29,091 bases of DNA from CAZHZT01 sp964537285 (GCA_964537285.1 CAZHZT010000071.1:1-29091), one strand, 5' to 3'. Counted from the first letter of the stretch, positions 1 through 9,300 are shown. Notes: a model not told the origin generated them from the letters alone. Translations and numbers: made by a program.

Positions 1-239
1 AGCTACCTGGCAAGAACCCAATTATCAACCCACCATTTTAATGGTGGGGCAAACCAAATGAAATGCTCGTGACTACGTCCCTACGGGGATACGTGAAGAA
101 CTATGATTTCCAGAGCTTTACAAAAAAGGTAGACATTAATATGAAGGCTATTACTAGCAAGGGCTTGGCCAAAAATGAAAGCTACCTGGCAAGAACCCAA
201 TTATCAACCCACCATTTTAATGGTGGGGCAAACCCAATG
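1..239. repeat. 60-bp direct repeat, two copies 179 bp apart
   Basis: Bases 1-60 recur at 180-239 with a single mismatch (position 56 versus 235). Each copy contains a perfect hairpin with 9-bp arms CCCACCATT/AATGGTGGG (29-37/40-48, and the matching site near 208-227). A third, inverted relative lies at 310-332: its reverse complement matches 22-44 at 21 of 23 positions. The first copy starts at the window edge, so the unit may extend further left or continue as a longer array. No transposase or recognisable gene is attached. It may be the end of a mobile element or a structured RNA array; the sequence does not decide. Confidence 0.75.
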
Positions 240-425
240 ATCCCCAAGCGTAAACGTTCGCCTGGCCATTTGGGAAAAAGATTGAAAACATAAGGAGGGA
301 GACAGCTGCCCGTTAAAACGGTGGGTTGATAAGCGGTTTGACAAGCTTGTAGTGTGAGCTACAGGAAGAAATAGCAGCTTTATGCTGTAACTAATTTTAG
401 TCCATGATTCGCATGAGTCATCCCG

Positions 426-449
426 TCCCGCATTATTTTTAATGCGGGA
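426..449. terminator. Hairpin, probable terminator or palindromic repeat
   Basis: Perfect 10-bp arms TCCCGCATTA/TAATGCGGGA around a TTTT loop, with a run of A/T but no clean U tract on the + strand. The flank GAGTCATCCCG just upstream resembles the hairpins at 8131 and 28963. It could end a transcript coming from the repeat region to the left. Confidence 0.45.
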
Positions 450-1126
450 TGATCCATATTTACTGGTTAACTTTTTTTAAAAAAATCAAAAAAAATTTAA
501 AAAATCCTTCAATTTTTTCTATTTTGGTCCCTGAATCAGGGCAGAACGAACTGAAGCATTTAGATTTTATTTGATTATTATTCATATTTTATTGATTTTA
601 AGTGGCTTATTATTTGAAGAGTTTTTATATGCAAAAAAATGCGGCAAGATTTAAAAAGATGGACCCGGCGGGTAAAAATACCTGCTTTTGGGTATAGTAT
701 CGCTAAATCTTTGTTGTATATTTGTCATATAACTATAATGTGCAGGATTGATTACGTTCTTCGAAAAGATTTATCTCTAAGCATATATCCCAATATTTAA
801 TACAGTTATCCCATCAACCGTAGACTTACTCTAGTCTCAAAATCTCTACAAACTTTACTTTTGGAGTGTTTTGCTCCGGAAGGAAATTAAACAGCATTGA
901 AAGGCGGTCAAGAATTTCGATTAAGAAATTTTAATGGACTAAGCTTCGATTTTCTCAGCATTTATTAATGATGTGTTAGGAGAAAGTGGGGGTTTCTTCA
1001 TTTTTAGAAAAGTGAACAGGTCGTTTTTCAATGACAAATTTCCGAGAACTTTTATTTTTCTATAATTCAGTTGAAATTAATTGTTTTTACATTAAAAAAT
1101 TTATTCATTAACTAAATTTTAATCTC
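450..1126. other. 677-bp AT-rich spacer, likely long leader of the secreted-protein operon
   Basis: No convincing coding sequence on either strand. A Bacteroidota-type -7 box TATATTTG stands at 717-724, but the matching -33 box is not at the usual distance, so the promoter call is weak. Small hairpins occur near 526 (CCCTGA/TCAGGG) and 860 (GGAG/CTCC). If transcription starts near 730, the first gene would have a leader of about 400 nt, long enough for a structured regulatory RNA, but no known riboswitch was recognised. Confidence 0.35.
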
Positions 1127-1555
1127 ATGAAAAAGATGAATTCTTTACTGGTTTTTGCCAGTGTATTTTTCTTTTTATTCCTTGTTGTCGAAGGGGTGCA
1201 AGCTCAAAATTCTACCCTAGCAGGTGGGCTTATTGAGGCGTCTGAATTCAAAGTAGACATTTCTAATTTGGTGTCTGAATCACAAGCTTTCAGCCTTCTG
1301 TCTGCTGAATACAAAGATGCTTCACTAAACATGGAGGATGTCGCTGATTTGGGCGGTTCTGCCGAGACTACAGCTTGGGTAAAAGTAAAATATTATGAAT
1401 ACCTAGTTGAAACCTTAGGTAATGGTGGTAATCTTCAAATGTTGTTTCCAGACAGTATCACGAAACTTCGTGAAATCAATGATCAATTTGGTGTTGGTTA
1501 CAATATTGATTTAGCAGCGATTTACTCCGAAGCTGTTAATCTTATTCAGCAATAA
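1127..1555 (+). CDS. Small secreted protein of unknown function
   Basis: A 142-residue protein with a clear signal peptide: basic start, hydrophobic core at about residues 7-21, and a VQAQ end at about 27. The mature part is about 115 residues, acidic, without cysteines, membrane segments or a T9SS sorting tail, so it should be periplasmic or released. No family was recognised. The start at 1127 is chosen because the leader AAATTTTAATCTCATG closely matches that of the next gene (AAATTGTAATTCTCATG); an ATG three codons later is possible. It ends 44 bp before the giant T9SS protein gene with no terminator between them, so the two are probably co-transcribed. A role as partner or accessory of that protein is inference only. 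Confidence 0.8.
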   Translation: MKKMNSLLVFASVFFFLFLVVEGVQAQNSTLAGGLIEASEFKVDISNLVSESQAFSLLSAEYKDASLNMEDVADLGGSAETTAWVKVKYYEYLVETLGNGGNLQMLFPDSITKLREINDQFGVGYNIDLAAIYSEAVNLIQQ

Positions 1556-1599
1556 TTTTTCATTAAAAATATCTAATTAAAAATTAAATTGTAATTCTC

Positions 1600-4500
1600 A
1601 TGAAAAATACGAATTTTACATTTATAACCAAATGGTTTATGGGGCTTGTGCTCTGTGTGTCGCTGTTTGGTATTCAGGGAGGCCTGAACGCCCAAACATT
1701 CCCCGGTACCACAGGTCCGATCCCGGCTACCGGTACTTCCGGTACTGCAACATTCACCTGTAATGTAACAGCTTCTGGCTTTGTTACTGCGGGTTCTATC
1801 GAAAGTGTATGTATCGAATGGGATCACACCTGGAATAGTGATCTTGATGTCACTTTGATTGCTCCTGACGGAACATCTTTAGAGTTGTTCACCGATGTTG
1901 GAGGGACAGGTGACAACGGTGACATTTGTATCGATGACAACGCTGCAGGTCCAATTCCTGTTGGTTGTACTTTCGGGGCTTGCGGTGATTGCTTCTGTGG
2001 TGATTTCCAGACAGAAGATGGTACGCTATTGAATACTGCTTTCAATGGTATCCAAGCGAATGGTACCTGGACCCTTGAAATTGTTGACGACGCAGGAGGT
2101 GATTCTGGTAATCTTGATGCATGGTCCATCACTATTGGTACATTGGCTCAGCCAACTTGTACTATTGACTGTCCAGATGATCTTACCGTTTCTGCTAGCC
2201 CGTTTTTCTGTGGTGCTGATGTTACTATTCCTTTACCATCAGTTGATCCTTCTTGTGTAGGCGGTGGCACAGCAAGTGCTTCTTCTCCTGTAACACCATA
2301 TAATGGTACGTCTACACTTCTTAACACTCCCACTACATTGACAGGTGCTGTAAATGCAACTGGAGATGTAACCCTTACGGTTGAATTTAATGGAGATCAT
2401 GATATTGCTGGTTTGGAAAACTTCGTTCTGGAAGATCCAGACGGTAACCTTATCTTCGATGTTAATGGTGCTCAGTGTACAGATGCAAGTGCTAGTGTAA
2501 CCGTTCCTCAAGCGACCTGGAATGGCTGGATCGCTACTTACGGTTCTGATCTTGACTTTTTGCTTCTCGCAAATACTTTTATGAACTTCAACCTTGGTGG
2601 ATGTACTTATCAATATCAGGTATTAGCATCTATTCCTGTCCCTGCTACGACTGTATTTACGAACGATTACAATGGTACGGAAAATGCATCTGATACCTAT
2701 CCTGTAGGTACTACTACAGTTACCTTTACTACTTTTGATCAAGCTGGATTTCCTATTACTTGTTCTTTTGATGTAACGGTTATTGATGATGTAGGGCCTG
2801 TTTTCCAAAACTGTCCAAATGATATCACCTTCAATCTGGATCCAGGTGCTTGTGATCAAATCTTCTCTTATGGTCCTCTTGAGGTGGTAGATAACTGTCC
2901 TCCTGCTACGTTCTCTTTCAACCAAAATACTAACTGGCCTCCTTCGAATCCAATCGGGTCTTTTACTTGTGCTATCGGTAATCCGGACACTATTAGTAGC
3001 TGGCGTGTGTTTGATTTTGATAATCTATTAGGTGGAGCTGGTTTTATCAATGATATTGATGTTTACATCAGAAATTCTGATGGAAGTGATTTTGAAATTA
3101 ATATATACGAATCTTCAACGGCAGTTCCTACATTAGCAAGTTTGACTCAGATTTACTCACAAACGGCTAACGTTGGTGTTATTCCTTTTGCTGCACCTTC
3201 TACACAAGTGAATGTTCAATTGGATCAGCCGGTTCAGGCGAGCGGTTTTGTAGTGGTTGAGTTTAAGTGCTTTGGTTCTGTATTACCAGACAATGGTGTT
3301 GTAATTAGCTCTGACTTCTTACAAGGTGAAACAGCGCCATCTTATGTCTCTGGTTGTGCTGCTACTGCTCCTGGTATTCTTGCTGACATTACAAATGTAG
3401 ATAATTTTACGACTGCTCAGGCGTTTGCCTTCCAAATCAATGGTTTCACTGGTACAACTACTATCGAGCAAGTTGATAACTCTGGTTTAACTTCAGGTGA
3501 TGCTTTCCCGATTGGTACAACTACTCAAACCTGGGAAGCTTCAGATGCTGATGGAAATATCTCTATTTGCGAATTTACAGTAACTGTTCAGGAATTCCCT
3601 AATCCAATTCAGTCTCTGTTTTGTAACGATAATGTAACCATCGCTCTTGAAGGTGAGAATTGCATGGAAGTTCTCAATGCTGATCAATTACTGGAAGGTG
3701 GTCCTTATGGATGTTACGATGATTATATCGTTTCTCCTCCTACTGTGGATGCAAGTGATATCGGATCAACGATTACTGTTACCGTTACTGATCCTGAAAC
3801 CGGGAACTCTTGTACTACAGAGTTAACGGTTATCGATAATTTGATTCCTTCTTTAGTATGTTCTGATTACGAAGTAGATTGTAACGATGACATTTCTCCT
3901 GGTGTTGTTGATCTTCCTGATACTGACGATTTAACAGTGACTGTTACTCCAGGTACTCCTCTTACCGCTGGTGTTCCTGGTGTTGTAGAATTTCAAGTAG
4001 GTGGCGTACCTGGTACGTTCGCGCAAATTACAGATGTTGATGTATCTGCATTAAATATTACGCATACGTGGGTAGGTGACCTATCTGCTACGCTTGAATC
4101 TCCTTCCGGAACAGTTGTAAACTTGTTCCCTAACAACATCGGTTGTGCAAATGACAATATGGAAGTTTCTTTCGACGATGAGTCTGCAAATGCTAATGCT
4201 TTATTTGTTGGTCAGTGTAATGCTACACCTCCTGCAAAAGAAGGTGACTACCAACCACAAGGTTCTTTAGCTGATATCGACGGTGAAGATCCAAATGGTA
4301 CTTGGTTATTATCAGTGGCTGATGCATTTTTTGGTGACGACGGAACAGTTGATTTAGCTGAAATTCAAATTGATGCTACTTCTCAGAACGGTCTTCCATT
4401 ACCACTTCCTGATGACGCTAATGCTACTCAGGTAGATGCCAACACCTGGACGGTTACTAACTTTGACCCATGTGGTCCTGTTACCCTTACTTTTGTTGAT

Positions 4501-7500
4501 GAGGTTGAAGAGCAAGATTGCAACAGCCAATTCACTTCAATCGTTACGCGTACCTGGACAGCTGTAGATCCTTCCGGAAATACAACTTCTTGTACAGAAA
4601 CGATCAATGTACGTCGTCTTGGTCTTGAGGCAGTGACTACTCCTCCAAACTTCGACGATATCGACGAGCCTGCTCTAGATTGTGAAAATGCTGACCTTGA
4701 TCCTTCCAATACCGGAATGCCAGGTGGTCTTTGCAGCAATGTAAACTTCACTTTCGAAGATGTACAGATTCCTATCTGTGAAGGTTCTTTCAAAGTATTA
4801 CGTCAATGGACGCTTGTTGACTGGTGTACGCAGGATATCCTGAACTACAACCAGATCATCAAGGTACTAGATAAGAACGGACCGAACTTAACGGCTCCAG
4901 CTCCTGCAACATTCAACGCTAACTCTAACTGTGAAGCGAATATTCCTTTACCAGCTCCTAACGTTTCTGATGCTTGCTCTGATAATGTTTCAGTTACAAT
5001 TACTGATGCTGACGGAAATACCTACGCGGTAGGTGACATCGTTGTAGGTCTCGGTCTTGGTACGCACGTATTTACCTACGTTGCTACTGACGATTGCGGA
5101 AACGAATCTGATCCAGCTGAGTACGTAGTTACTGTTGAAGATCTTTCTCCACCAGTTCCTATCTGTGACGAGCAAACAACTGTTTCTCTAGGTTCTGACG
5201 GAACTGCTGACCTTTGCTGGCCAACAGTTGATGACGGTTCTTATGACAACTGTGAGATCGTAGCTTTCAGACTTAAGCGTATGGATGCTCCTAATAACGT
5301 ACCATTTACTGAGTGTGTTACTTTTGATTGCGACGACTGTGGTGAAACAATCATGGTAAGAATGAGAGTTTACGACCAAGTAAACCCATTTGGTACATTC
5401 CCTGAAAATGATCCTACAGCTCGATTCAATGAGTGTATGGTAGAAGTTGAAGTACAAGATAAGTTAGATCCGGTTATTGCTTGTCCTCCAAACAAGATTT
5501 TGGATTGCTGGGAATTTGAAGAAGATGTATTCGACGGTGTTTCTGCAACGCAGAACCCTGATCCTTCAAACCCATGGCCTCCAGTATCTGTAGGTGGTGT
5601 GCAAGTTGGTTTCTACCCAGGTGCTACGGACAACTGCGAAGTTGAAGGTGTAACCATTACTCAGAATATCAATATCGATCAGTGTGGTGAAGGTCAGGTG
5701 ACTCGCATCTACACAGCTACGGATAAAGTAGGAAACTCTGTTTCTTGTGTACAAATCATCACAATTAACAATTCTACTCCTTTCAATATCACTGACGTAA
5801 CTTGTTTCAACGAAAATCCAAACGACGGTGTTATCTGGCCATGTGATATCACGCTTGACGAGTGTGGTCCTGGTCTGTCTCCTGAAGATTTGGATTCTGA
5901 GCCTGTAATTATCGAAGATCTTTGTGATCTAGTTGGTGTTTCTTTCGAAGACACAGAGCTTCCAATTACGCCTCCAGGTTGTATCAAGCTACTACGTAAG
6001 TGGATTGTAGTTGACTGGTGTCAGCCAGATCCTTCTTTCCCATTAGGATATGTTACTTGGGAATATATCCAGGAAATCAAGGTGCTTGAGTCTGCTCCTC
6101 CAACAATTGACGGATGTGATGACGTAACTATCTGTGGTTTCGAGCCGGATTGTGAGCCAATCCCTGCTGAGCTTTCTGTACAGGGTGCTGACGATTGTAC
6201 TGAAGATGAAGACTTGATCTACTTCTACAAGATTGATGCTTTCAATGACGGCGTATTCGACGTTGACTCTGACTTCAATCCATTTGCAGATGCCGGAAAC
6301 GCTGACAACGAAGCTAACGGTTCTTACCCAATCGGTACGCACCTGATCTTCTGGAAAGTCGAAGATGGTTGTGGAAACATCACTACTTGTGAATACTTAT
6401 TCACTATTCAGGATTGTAAGCCACCAACACCAATTTGTATCGACGGTCTTGCTACTGTAGTAATGCCAAATAGCGGTCAGGTTACTCTTGAAGCATTATT
6501 CTTCGAAGATCAAGGAAATACTTTCGATAACTGTACGCCATTTGAAGAGTTAATCTTCTCTTTCACGAATCCTCCGGTCTTTAACGCTCAGGGCGAATTG
6601 ATCAGTGATACTTTAACGTTCACTTGTTCTCAGCCACAAGGACTTGGTCTTAACGCTGTAACGATCTGGGTATTCGATGAGTATGGAAATGCGGATGTTT
6701 GTACTACAACTGTAGACATTCAAGATCCAACCGGTGTTTGCTCTGACTCTCTAGTTGGCGGTGACATCGCTGGTACTATTGCTACTGAATTCGACGCGAC
6801 TGTAGGTCAGGTTGATGTAGAGGTGTTCAACTCTTCTACTAACTCTACAAACATGATGACTACCTTTAACGATGGTTACTTCATGTTCCAGAACCTACCA
6901 TTTGCTAACAACTATACTGTTACTCCTGAGAAGGATATCAATCCTCTTAATGGTGTAACTACTTATGACCTTGTATTGATCAGCCAGCACATCTTAGGAA
7001 TCACACCTCTTGATTCTCCATATAAGATCATCGCTGCTGATGCGACTAACGACGCTTCTGTAACAACATTTGATATCGTTGAATTGAGAAGATTGATCTT
7101 GAACATTATCACGGAGCTTCCAAATAACAATTCTTGGAGATTCGTTGATAAGTCGTACACGTTCCCTAACGCGAACAATCCATTCAATCCTCCATATCCT
7201 GAAGTTATGAATATCAATAACTTAACTCAGGATGAGCTATTCAACGACTTCGTTGGTGTTAAGATTGGTGACGTTACTGAAGATGTAAACGTATCTGGCT
7301 TTGGTGCTGCTACTGCAGCAAATCGTAACATTGACAAGGACCTTGTCTTTGATGTTGCTGATCAGCAAATCGTTGCCGGTGAAACATATACTGTAGATTT
7401 CAGAGCTTCTGACTTCAACAACATTTTAGGATACCAGTACACGTTGACGTTCGATCAAAATGTCCTTGACTTTATTGATCTAGAAACTGGTAATCTTGAA

Positions 7501-8022
7501 GGACTTTCTGCTAACAACTTCGGTTTAGCAAGAGTTGCTGAAGGAACGATCGTTACTAGCTGGAACCAAAACGACGTTACCGTTAAGGATGACGCTGTAT
7601 TGTTCAGCCTAACGTTCACTGCTAAAGCTAATGGCCAATTGAGCGAGTTAATGAATGTTACTTCTCAGTTAGCTAAGGCGGAAGCTTATAACAACAAGCT
7701 TGAAATCATGGGTGTAGCTCTACGATTCAACGGTGACAACGGAAGCACTGTTGTTGGTGGCGAATTCGCTCTATACCAAAACCAGCCTAACCCATTCAAG
7801 GCTGAAACGGTTATCGGCTTTAACTTACCTCAAGCAGCTACTGCTACTCTTAAGATCTACGACGTAGCTGGTAAGGTATTGAAAGTTGTAAACGGCGATT
7901 ACGCTAAGGGTTACAATAACATTACAATCGATCGTAGCGAGCTTGGAGCTGCTGGTGTACTTTACTACCAGTTAGATACGCCAGAACACTCTGCTACGAA
8001 GAAGATGATAATCATTGAATAA
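1600..8022 (+). CDS. Giant T9SS-exported multidomain surface protein (P-domains, HYR-like repeats, dockerin-like and cohesin-like modules)
   Basis: This 2140-residue protein has a signal peptide at 1-32 ending LNAQ. Two proprotein-convertase P-domain-like modules (about 50-180 and 778-922) show the pattern HTWNSDLDVTLIAPDG followed by GTWTLEIVDDAGGDSG. Between and after them lie many cysteine-rich HYR/Ig-like repeats with motifs such as VTVIDDVGPVFQNCP and YVATDDCGN. A carboxypeptidase-regulatory-like fold precedes two dockerin-like calcium loops at about 1780-1835 (DINPLNGVTTYD and DATNDASVTTFD). A cohesin-like beta domain follows at about 1913-2044. A type A T9SS sorting domain occupies about 2057-2140, with the NQPNPFKAETVI motif and a KKMIIIE end. 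No catalytic domain was seen. Adhesion or matrix function is likely by family analogy. Asn codon use shifts from mainly AAT in the first half to mainly AAC near the end. Confidence 0.93.
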   Translation: MKNTNFTFITKWFMGLVLCVSLFGIQGGLNAQTFPGTTGPIPATGTSGTATFTCNVTASGFVTAGSIESVCIEWDHTWNSDLDVTLIAPDGTSLELFTDVGGTGDNGDICIDDNAAGPIPVGCTFGACGDCFCGDFQTEDGTLLNTAFNGIQANGTWTLEIVDDAGGDSGNLDAWSITIGTLAQPTCTIDCPDDLTVSASPFFCGADVTIPLPSVDPSCVGGGTASASSPVTPYNGTSTLLNTPTTLTGAVNATGDVTLTVEFNGDHDIAGLENFVLEDPDGNLIFDVNGAQCTDASASVTVPQATWNGWIATYGSDLDFLLLANTFMNFNLGGCTYQYQVLASIPVPATTVFTNDYNGTENASDTYPVGTTTVTFTTFDQAGFPITCSFDVTVIDDVGPVFQNCPNDITFNLDPGACDQIFSYGPLEVVDNCPPATFSFNQNTNWPPSNPIGSFTCAIGNPDTISSWRVFDFDNLLGGAGFINDIDVYIRNSDGSDFEINIYESSTAVPTLASLTQIYSQTANVGVIPFAAPSTQVNVQLDQPVQASGFVVVEFKCFGSVLPDNGVVISSDFLQGETAPSYVSGCAATAPGILADITNVDNFTTAQAFAFQINGFTGTTTIEQVDNSGLTSGDAFPIGTTTQTWEASDADGNISICEFTVTVQEFPNPIQSLFCNDNVTIALEGENCMEVLNADQLLEGGPYGCYDDYIVSPPTVDASDIGSTITVTVTDPETGNSCTTELTVIDNLIPSLVCSDYEVDCNDDISPGVVDLPDTDDLTVTVTPGTPLTAGVPGVVEFQVGGVPGTFAQITDVDVSALNITHTWVGDLSATLESPSGTVVNLFPNNIGCANDNMEVSFDDESANANALFVGQCNATPPAKEGDYQPQGSLADIDGEDPNGTWLLSVADAFFGDDGTVDLAEIQIDATSQNGLPLPLPDDANATQVDANTWTVTNFDPCGPVTLTFVDEVEEQDCNSQFTSIVTRTWTAVDPSGNTTSCTETINVRRLGLEAVTTPPNFDDIDEPALDCENADLDPSNTGMPGGLCSNVNFTFEDVQIPICEGSFKVLRQWTLVDWCTQDILNYNQIIKVLDKNGPNLTAPAPATFNANSNCEANIPLPAPNVSDACSDNVSVTITDADGNTYAVGDIVVGLGLGTHVFTYVATDDCGNESDPAEYVVTVEDLSPPVPICDEQTTVSLGSDGTADLCWPTVDDGSYDNCEIVAFRLKRMDAPNNVPFTECVTFDCDDCGETIMVRMRVYDQVNPFGTFPENDPTARFNECMVEVEVQDKLDPVIACPPNKILDCWEFEEDVFDGVSATQNPDPSNPWPPVSVGGVQVGFYPGATDNCEVEGVTITQNINIDQCGEGQVTRIYTATDKVGNSVSCVQIITINNSTPFNITDVTCFNENPNDGVIWPCDITLDECGPGLSPEDLDSEPVIIEDLCDLVGVSFEDTELPITPPGCIKLLRKWIVVDWCQPDPSFPLGYVTWEYIQEIKVLESAPPTIDGCDDVTICGFEPDCEPIPAELSVQGADDCTEDEDLIYFYKIDAFNDGVFDVDSDFNPFADAGNADNEANGSYPIGTHLIFWKVEDGCGNITTCEYLFTIQDCKPPTPICIDGLATVVMPNSGQVTLEALFFEDQGNTFDNCTPFEELIFSFTNPPVFNAQGELISDTLTFTCSQPQGLGLNAVTIWVFDEYGNADVCTTTVDIQDPTGVCSDSLVGGDIAGTIATEFDATVGQVDVEVFNSSTNSTNMMTTFNDGYFMFQNLPFANNYTVTPEKDINPLNGVTTYDLVLISQHILGITPLDSPYKIIAADATNDASVTTFDIVELRRLILNIITELPNNNSWRFVDKSYTFPNANNPFNPPYPEVMNINNLTQDELFNDFVGVKIGDVTEDVNVSGFGAATAANRNIDKDLVFDVADQQIVAGETYTVDFRASDFNNILGYQYTLTFDQNVLDFIDLETGNLEGLSANNFGLARVAEGTIVTSWNQNDVTVKDDAVLFSLTFTAKANGQLSELMNVTSQLAKAEAYNNKLEIMGVALRFNGDNGSTVVGGEFALYQNQPNPFKAETVIGFNLPQAATATLKIYDVAGKVLKVVNGDYAKGYNNITIDRSELGAAGVLYYQLDTPEHSATKKMIIIE

Positions 8023-8086
8023 TTTGGGTTTATTGTATGTAGCACAGAAACCGGTTTAAGAATGCTTTAAAATCGGTTTTTGGGAT

Positions 8087-8127
8087 GGCCTCTCTCCGAG
8101 AAGTTGGAGGGGGGCTTTTTTTATTTT
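8087..8127 (+). terminator. Intrinsic terminator of the giant T9SS gene
   Basis: An 11-bp stem (8087-8097 with 8106-8116, three G-U pairs, 8-nt loop) is followed by a T-rich tract, 65 bp after the stop codon. A similar block with a different stem recurs at 8680. Confidence 0.85.
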
Positions 8128-8130
8128 TAA

Positions 8131-8187
8131 AAATCAAACATAAGTCATCCCGAATTTTCGAAATGACTTATGTTTGATTTAATTTTT
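8131..8187. terminator. Second hairpin terminator, 18-bp perfect stem
   Basis: AAATCAAACATAAGTCAT (8131-8148) pairs perfectly with 8163-8180 around a 14-nt loop holding CCCGAATTTTC; a T run follows at 8183-8187. The GTCATCCCGAATTTTC segment recurs in the hairpin at 28963. With A-rich bases on the other side it could also stop leftward transcripts. Confidence 0.75.
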
Positions 8188-8349
8188 CCTACCCGTTTTT
8201 ACAACTTTTCATTCCGTTCCACTCCCAACTCCATACGCTAAATAATTTACTCAAGAAACTTTGAAAAAAATGCCTTACGCTGTAGGTGATTTTATAATAT
8301 GTGGTTATATTTGTACCAAGGAATTTGAGTGAAAAATTTATAAATTTTG

Positions 8350-8459
8350 GTTCTTTGACATAAATTGTGAAAAAATGAAACTTCAAAATGATAACTCTTT
8401 CAGCCACAAGAGCATTCAAGGCTTATCATTTTGAAGTTCCACACAATTTGTCAAAGAAC
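8350..8459 (-). repeat. 110-bp palindromic element, copy A (inverted relative to B and C)
   Basis: It begins GTTCTTTGACATAAATTGTG and ends CACAATTTGTCAAAGAAC. Its reverse complement aligns along its full length with the copies at 11093 and 22939, including the apical AGCC...GGCT sub-hairpin. No open reading frame lies inside. It sits in the spacer between two terminators, so it is not itself the terminator of a gene. Confidence 0.92.
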
Positions 8460-8679
8460 ATAAATTTTTTTACACGTATTGCAACAAAACATTATAGAAG
8501 CCGTATACCATAAAGTGCTAATTAATGTATACAGCAATTCGTTCTCAACGCTACGCTAAAGTATCTCCAACAATCATTCACAAGAATAAATAAAATAGTC
8601 AAGCATTGGCTCTAAAAATATTCCTGTCTTGAACAGGCTAAGATGCTGTTTAGAGATTTTTAAAACGGTTTTGGGATAG

Positions 8680-8716
8680 TCCCTCTTTACAATGGTAGAG
8701 AGGGATTTTTTTATTT
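8680..8716 (+). terminator. Orphan intrinsic terminator
   Basis: TCCCTCTTTAC (8680-8690) pairs with GTAGAGAGGGA (8695-8705) through 11 bp around AATG, followed by seven T. No gene ends before it: the nearest upstream stop is at 8022, beyond two other terminators. The preceding bases (GGTTTTGGGATAGTCCCTCT) resemble those before the 8087 terminator (GGTTTTTGGGATGGCCTCTC). It is either a duplicated gene tail or the end of an unannotated small RNA starting between about 8460 and 8660. Confidence 0.75.
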
Positions 8717-8767
8717 AAACGTTCCTTAACCCAAACTTTTTTTCTAAAAAAATATTTACTATTACGA

Positions 8768-8824
8768 AACGCGGTTAACGGGGAACTGGGAACGGGGAAC
8801 GGGGAACGAAATGCGGGGAGCGGT
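8768..8824. repeat. Low-complexity GGGGAAC array
   Basis: Several near-tandem units of the form GGGAACGG / GGGGAAC, bounded by CGGTTAACG on the left and GCGGGGAGCGG on the right. It is related in word content to the array at 28109-28215. The rest of the spacer 8717-8880 holds a small GGGAAG/CTTCCC hairpin at 8845-8863 and no clear promoter. Confidence 0.7.
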
Positions 8825-8880
8825 TTAGTTTTGGGGCTTTGGCCGGGAAGTTTTAATCTTCCCTTGTTAACGGTAAATTT

Positions 8881-9300
8881 ATGGCAAGAATACTAGCAAT
8901 CGATTACGGTACAAAACGCATTGGCCTGGCGGCTACGGATACACTTCAAATCATTGCATCCGGCTTGAAAACGGTGCCTACTTCAGATATATTTTCCTTT
9001 CTGAAGGGTTATCTGAATGATGAGGAGGTAGAGCGCATCGTTATCGGCCAGCCTTTTTATCCTGATGGGAATCCGGCTCAGCTTACACCAGTCATTGAGA
9101 AGTTTAAAAAACAGCTTGAAAAGCTCTACCCTGAAATTCCGGTGGATTGGCAAGACGAAAGCTTCTCCTCGGAAGAGGCAAAAATAATCATCCGGGAAAG
9201 TGGTGCAAAAAAGAAAAAACGCAGAGATAAAGCATTGGTGGATAAAGTAAGCGCGGTAGTTATCCTTGAAAATTACATGCAACGAACCGGAAAGTGGTAA
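8881..9300 (+). CDS. ruvX: Putative pre-16S rRNA nuclease / RuvX (YqgF) family
   Basis: A 139-residue protein of the usual length for YqgF, an RNase H-fold enzyme described as finishing the 5' end of 16S rRNA and earlier as a Holliday-junction resolvase. The sequence shows the N-terminal acidic motif ILAIDYGTKRIGLA (Asp8), the central IVIGQPFYPDG strand-turn, the DE motif at 92-93 (DESFSSEEA, where most members have DERLTT) and the C-terminal Asp121 in VDKVSAVVILENYM. A lysine/arginine cluster at 110-117 sits in the expected nucleic-acid-binding loop. The ATG at 8881 gives the canonical N-terminus. def follows 226 bp downstream, an order I recall as common in Bacteroidota, but a palindromic repeat separates them here, so co-transcription is uncertain. 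Confidence 0.95.
   Translation: MARILAIDYGTKRIGLAATDTLQIIASGLKTVPTSDIFSFLKGYLNDEEVERIVIGQPFYPDGNPAQLTPVIEKFKKQLEKLYPEIPVDWQDESFSSEEAKIIIRESGAKKKKRRDKALVDKVSAVVILENYMQRTGKW

Noticed and set aside
63..293. 76-residue open frame across the repeat region
   Set aside because: Half of it is the 60-bp repeat, no family is recognisable, and the frame is interrupted in the first repeat copy. Treated as non-coding.
300..420. tRNA or tmRNA-like gene
   Set aside because: No acceptor stem or T-arm consensus was found; only short hairpins.
1..450. Diversity-generating retroelement or CRISPR array
   Set aside because: No reverse transcriptase, no template/variable repeat pattern of adenine-specific changes, and repeats are too few and too widely spaced for CRISPR.
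2239..7217. Minus-strand open frames inside the giant T9SS gene
   Set aside because: Shadows of the biased composition of the coding strand; no signal peptides or domains.
8189..8419. 76-residue minus-strand frame in the spacer
   Set aside because: Overlaps palindrome A and has no family features.
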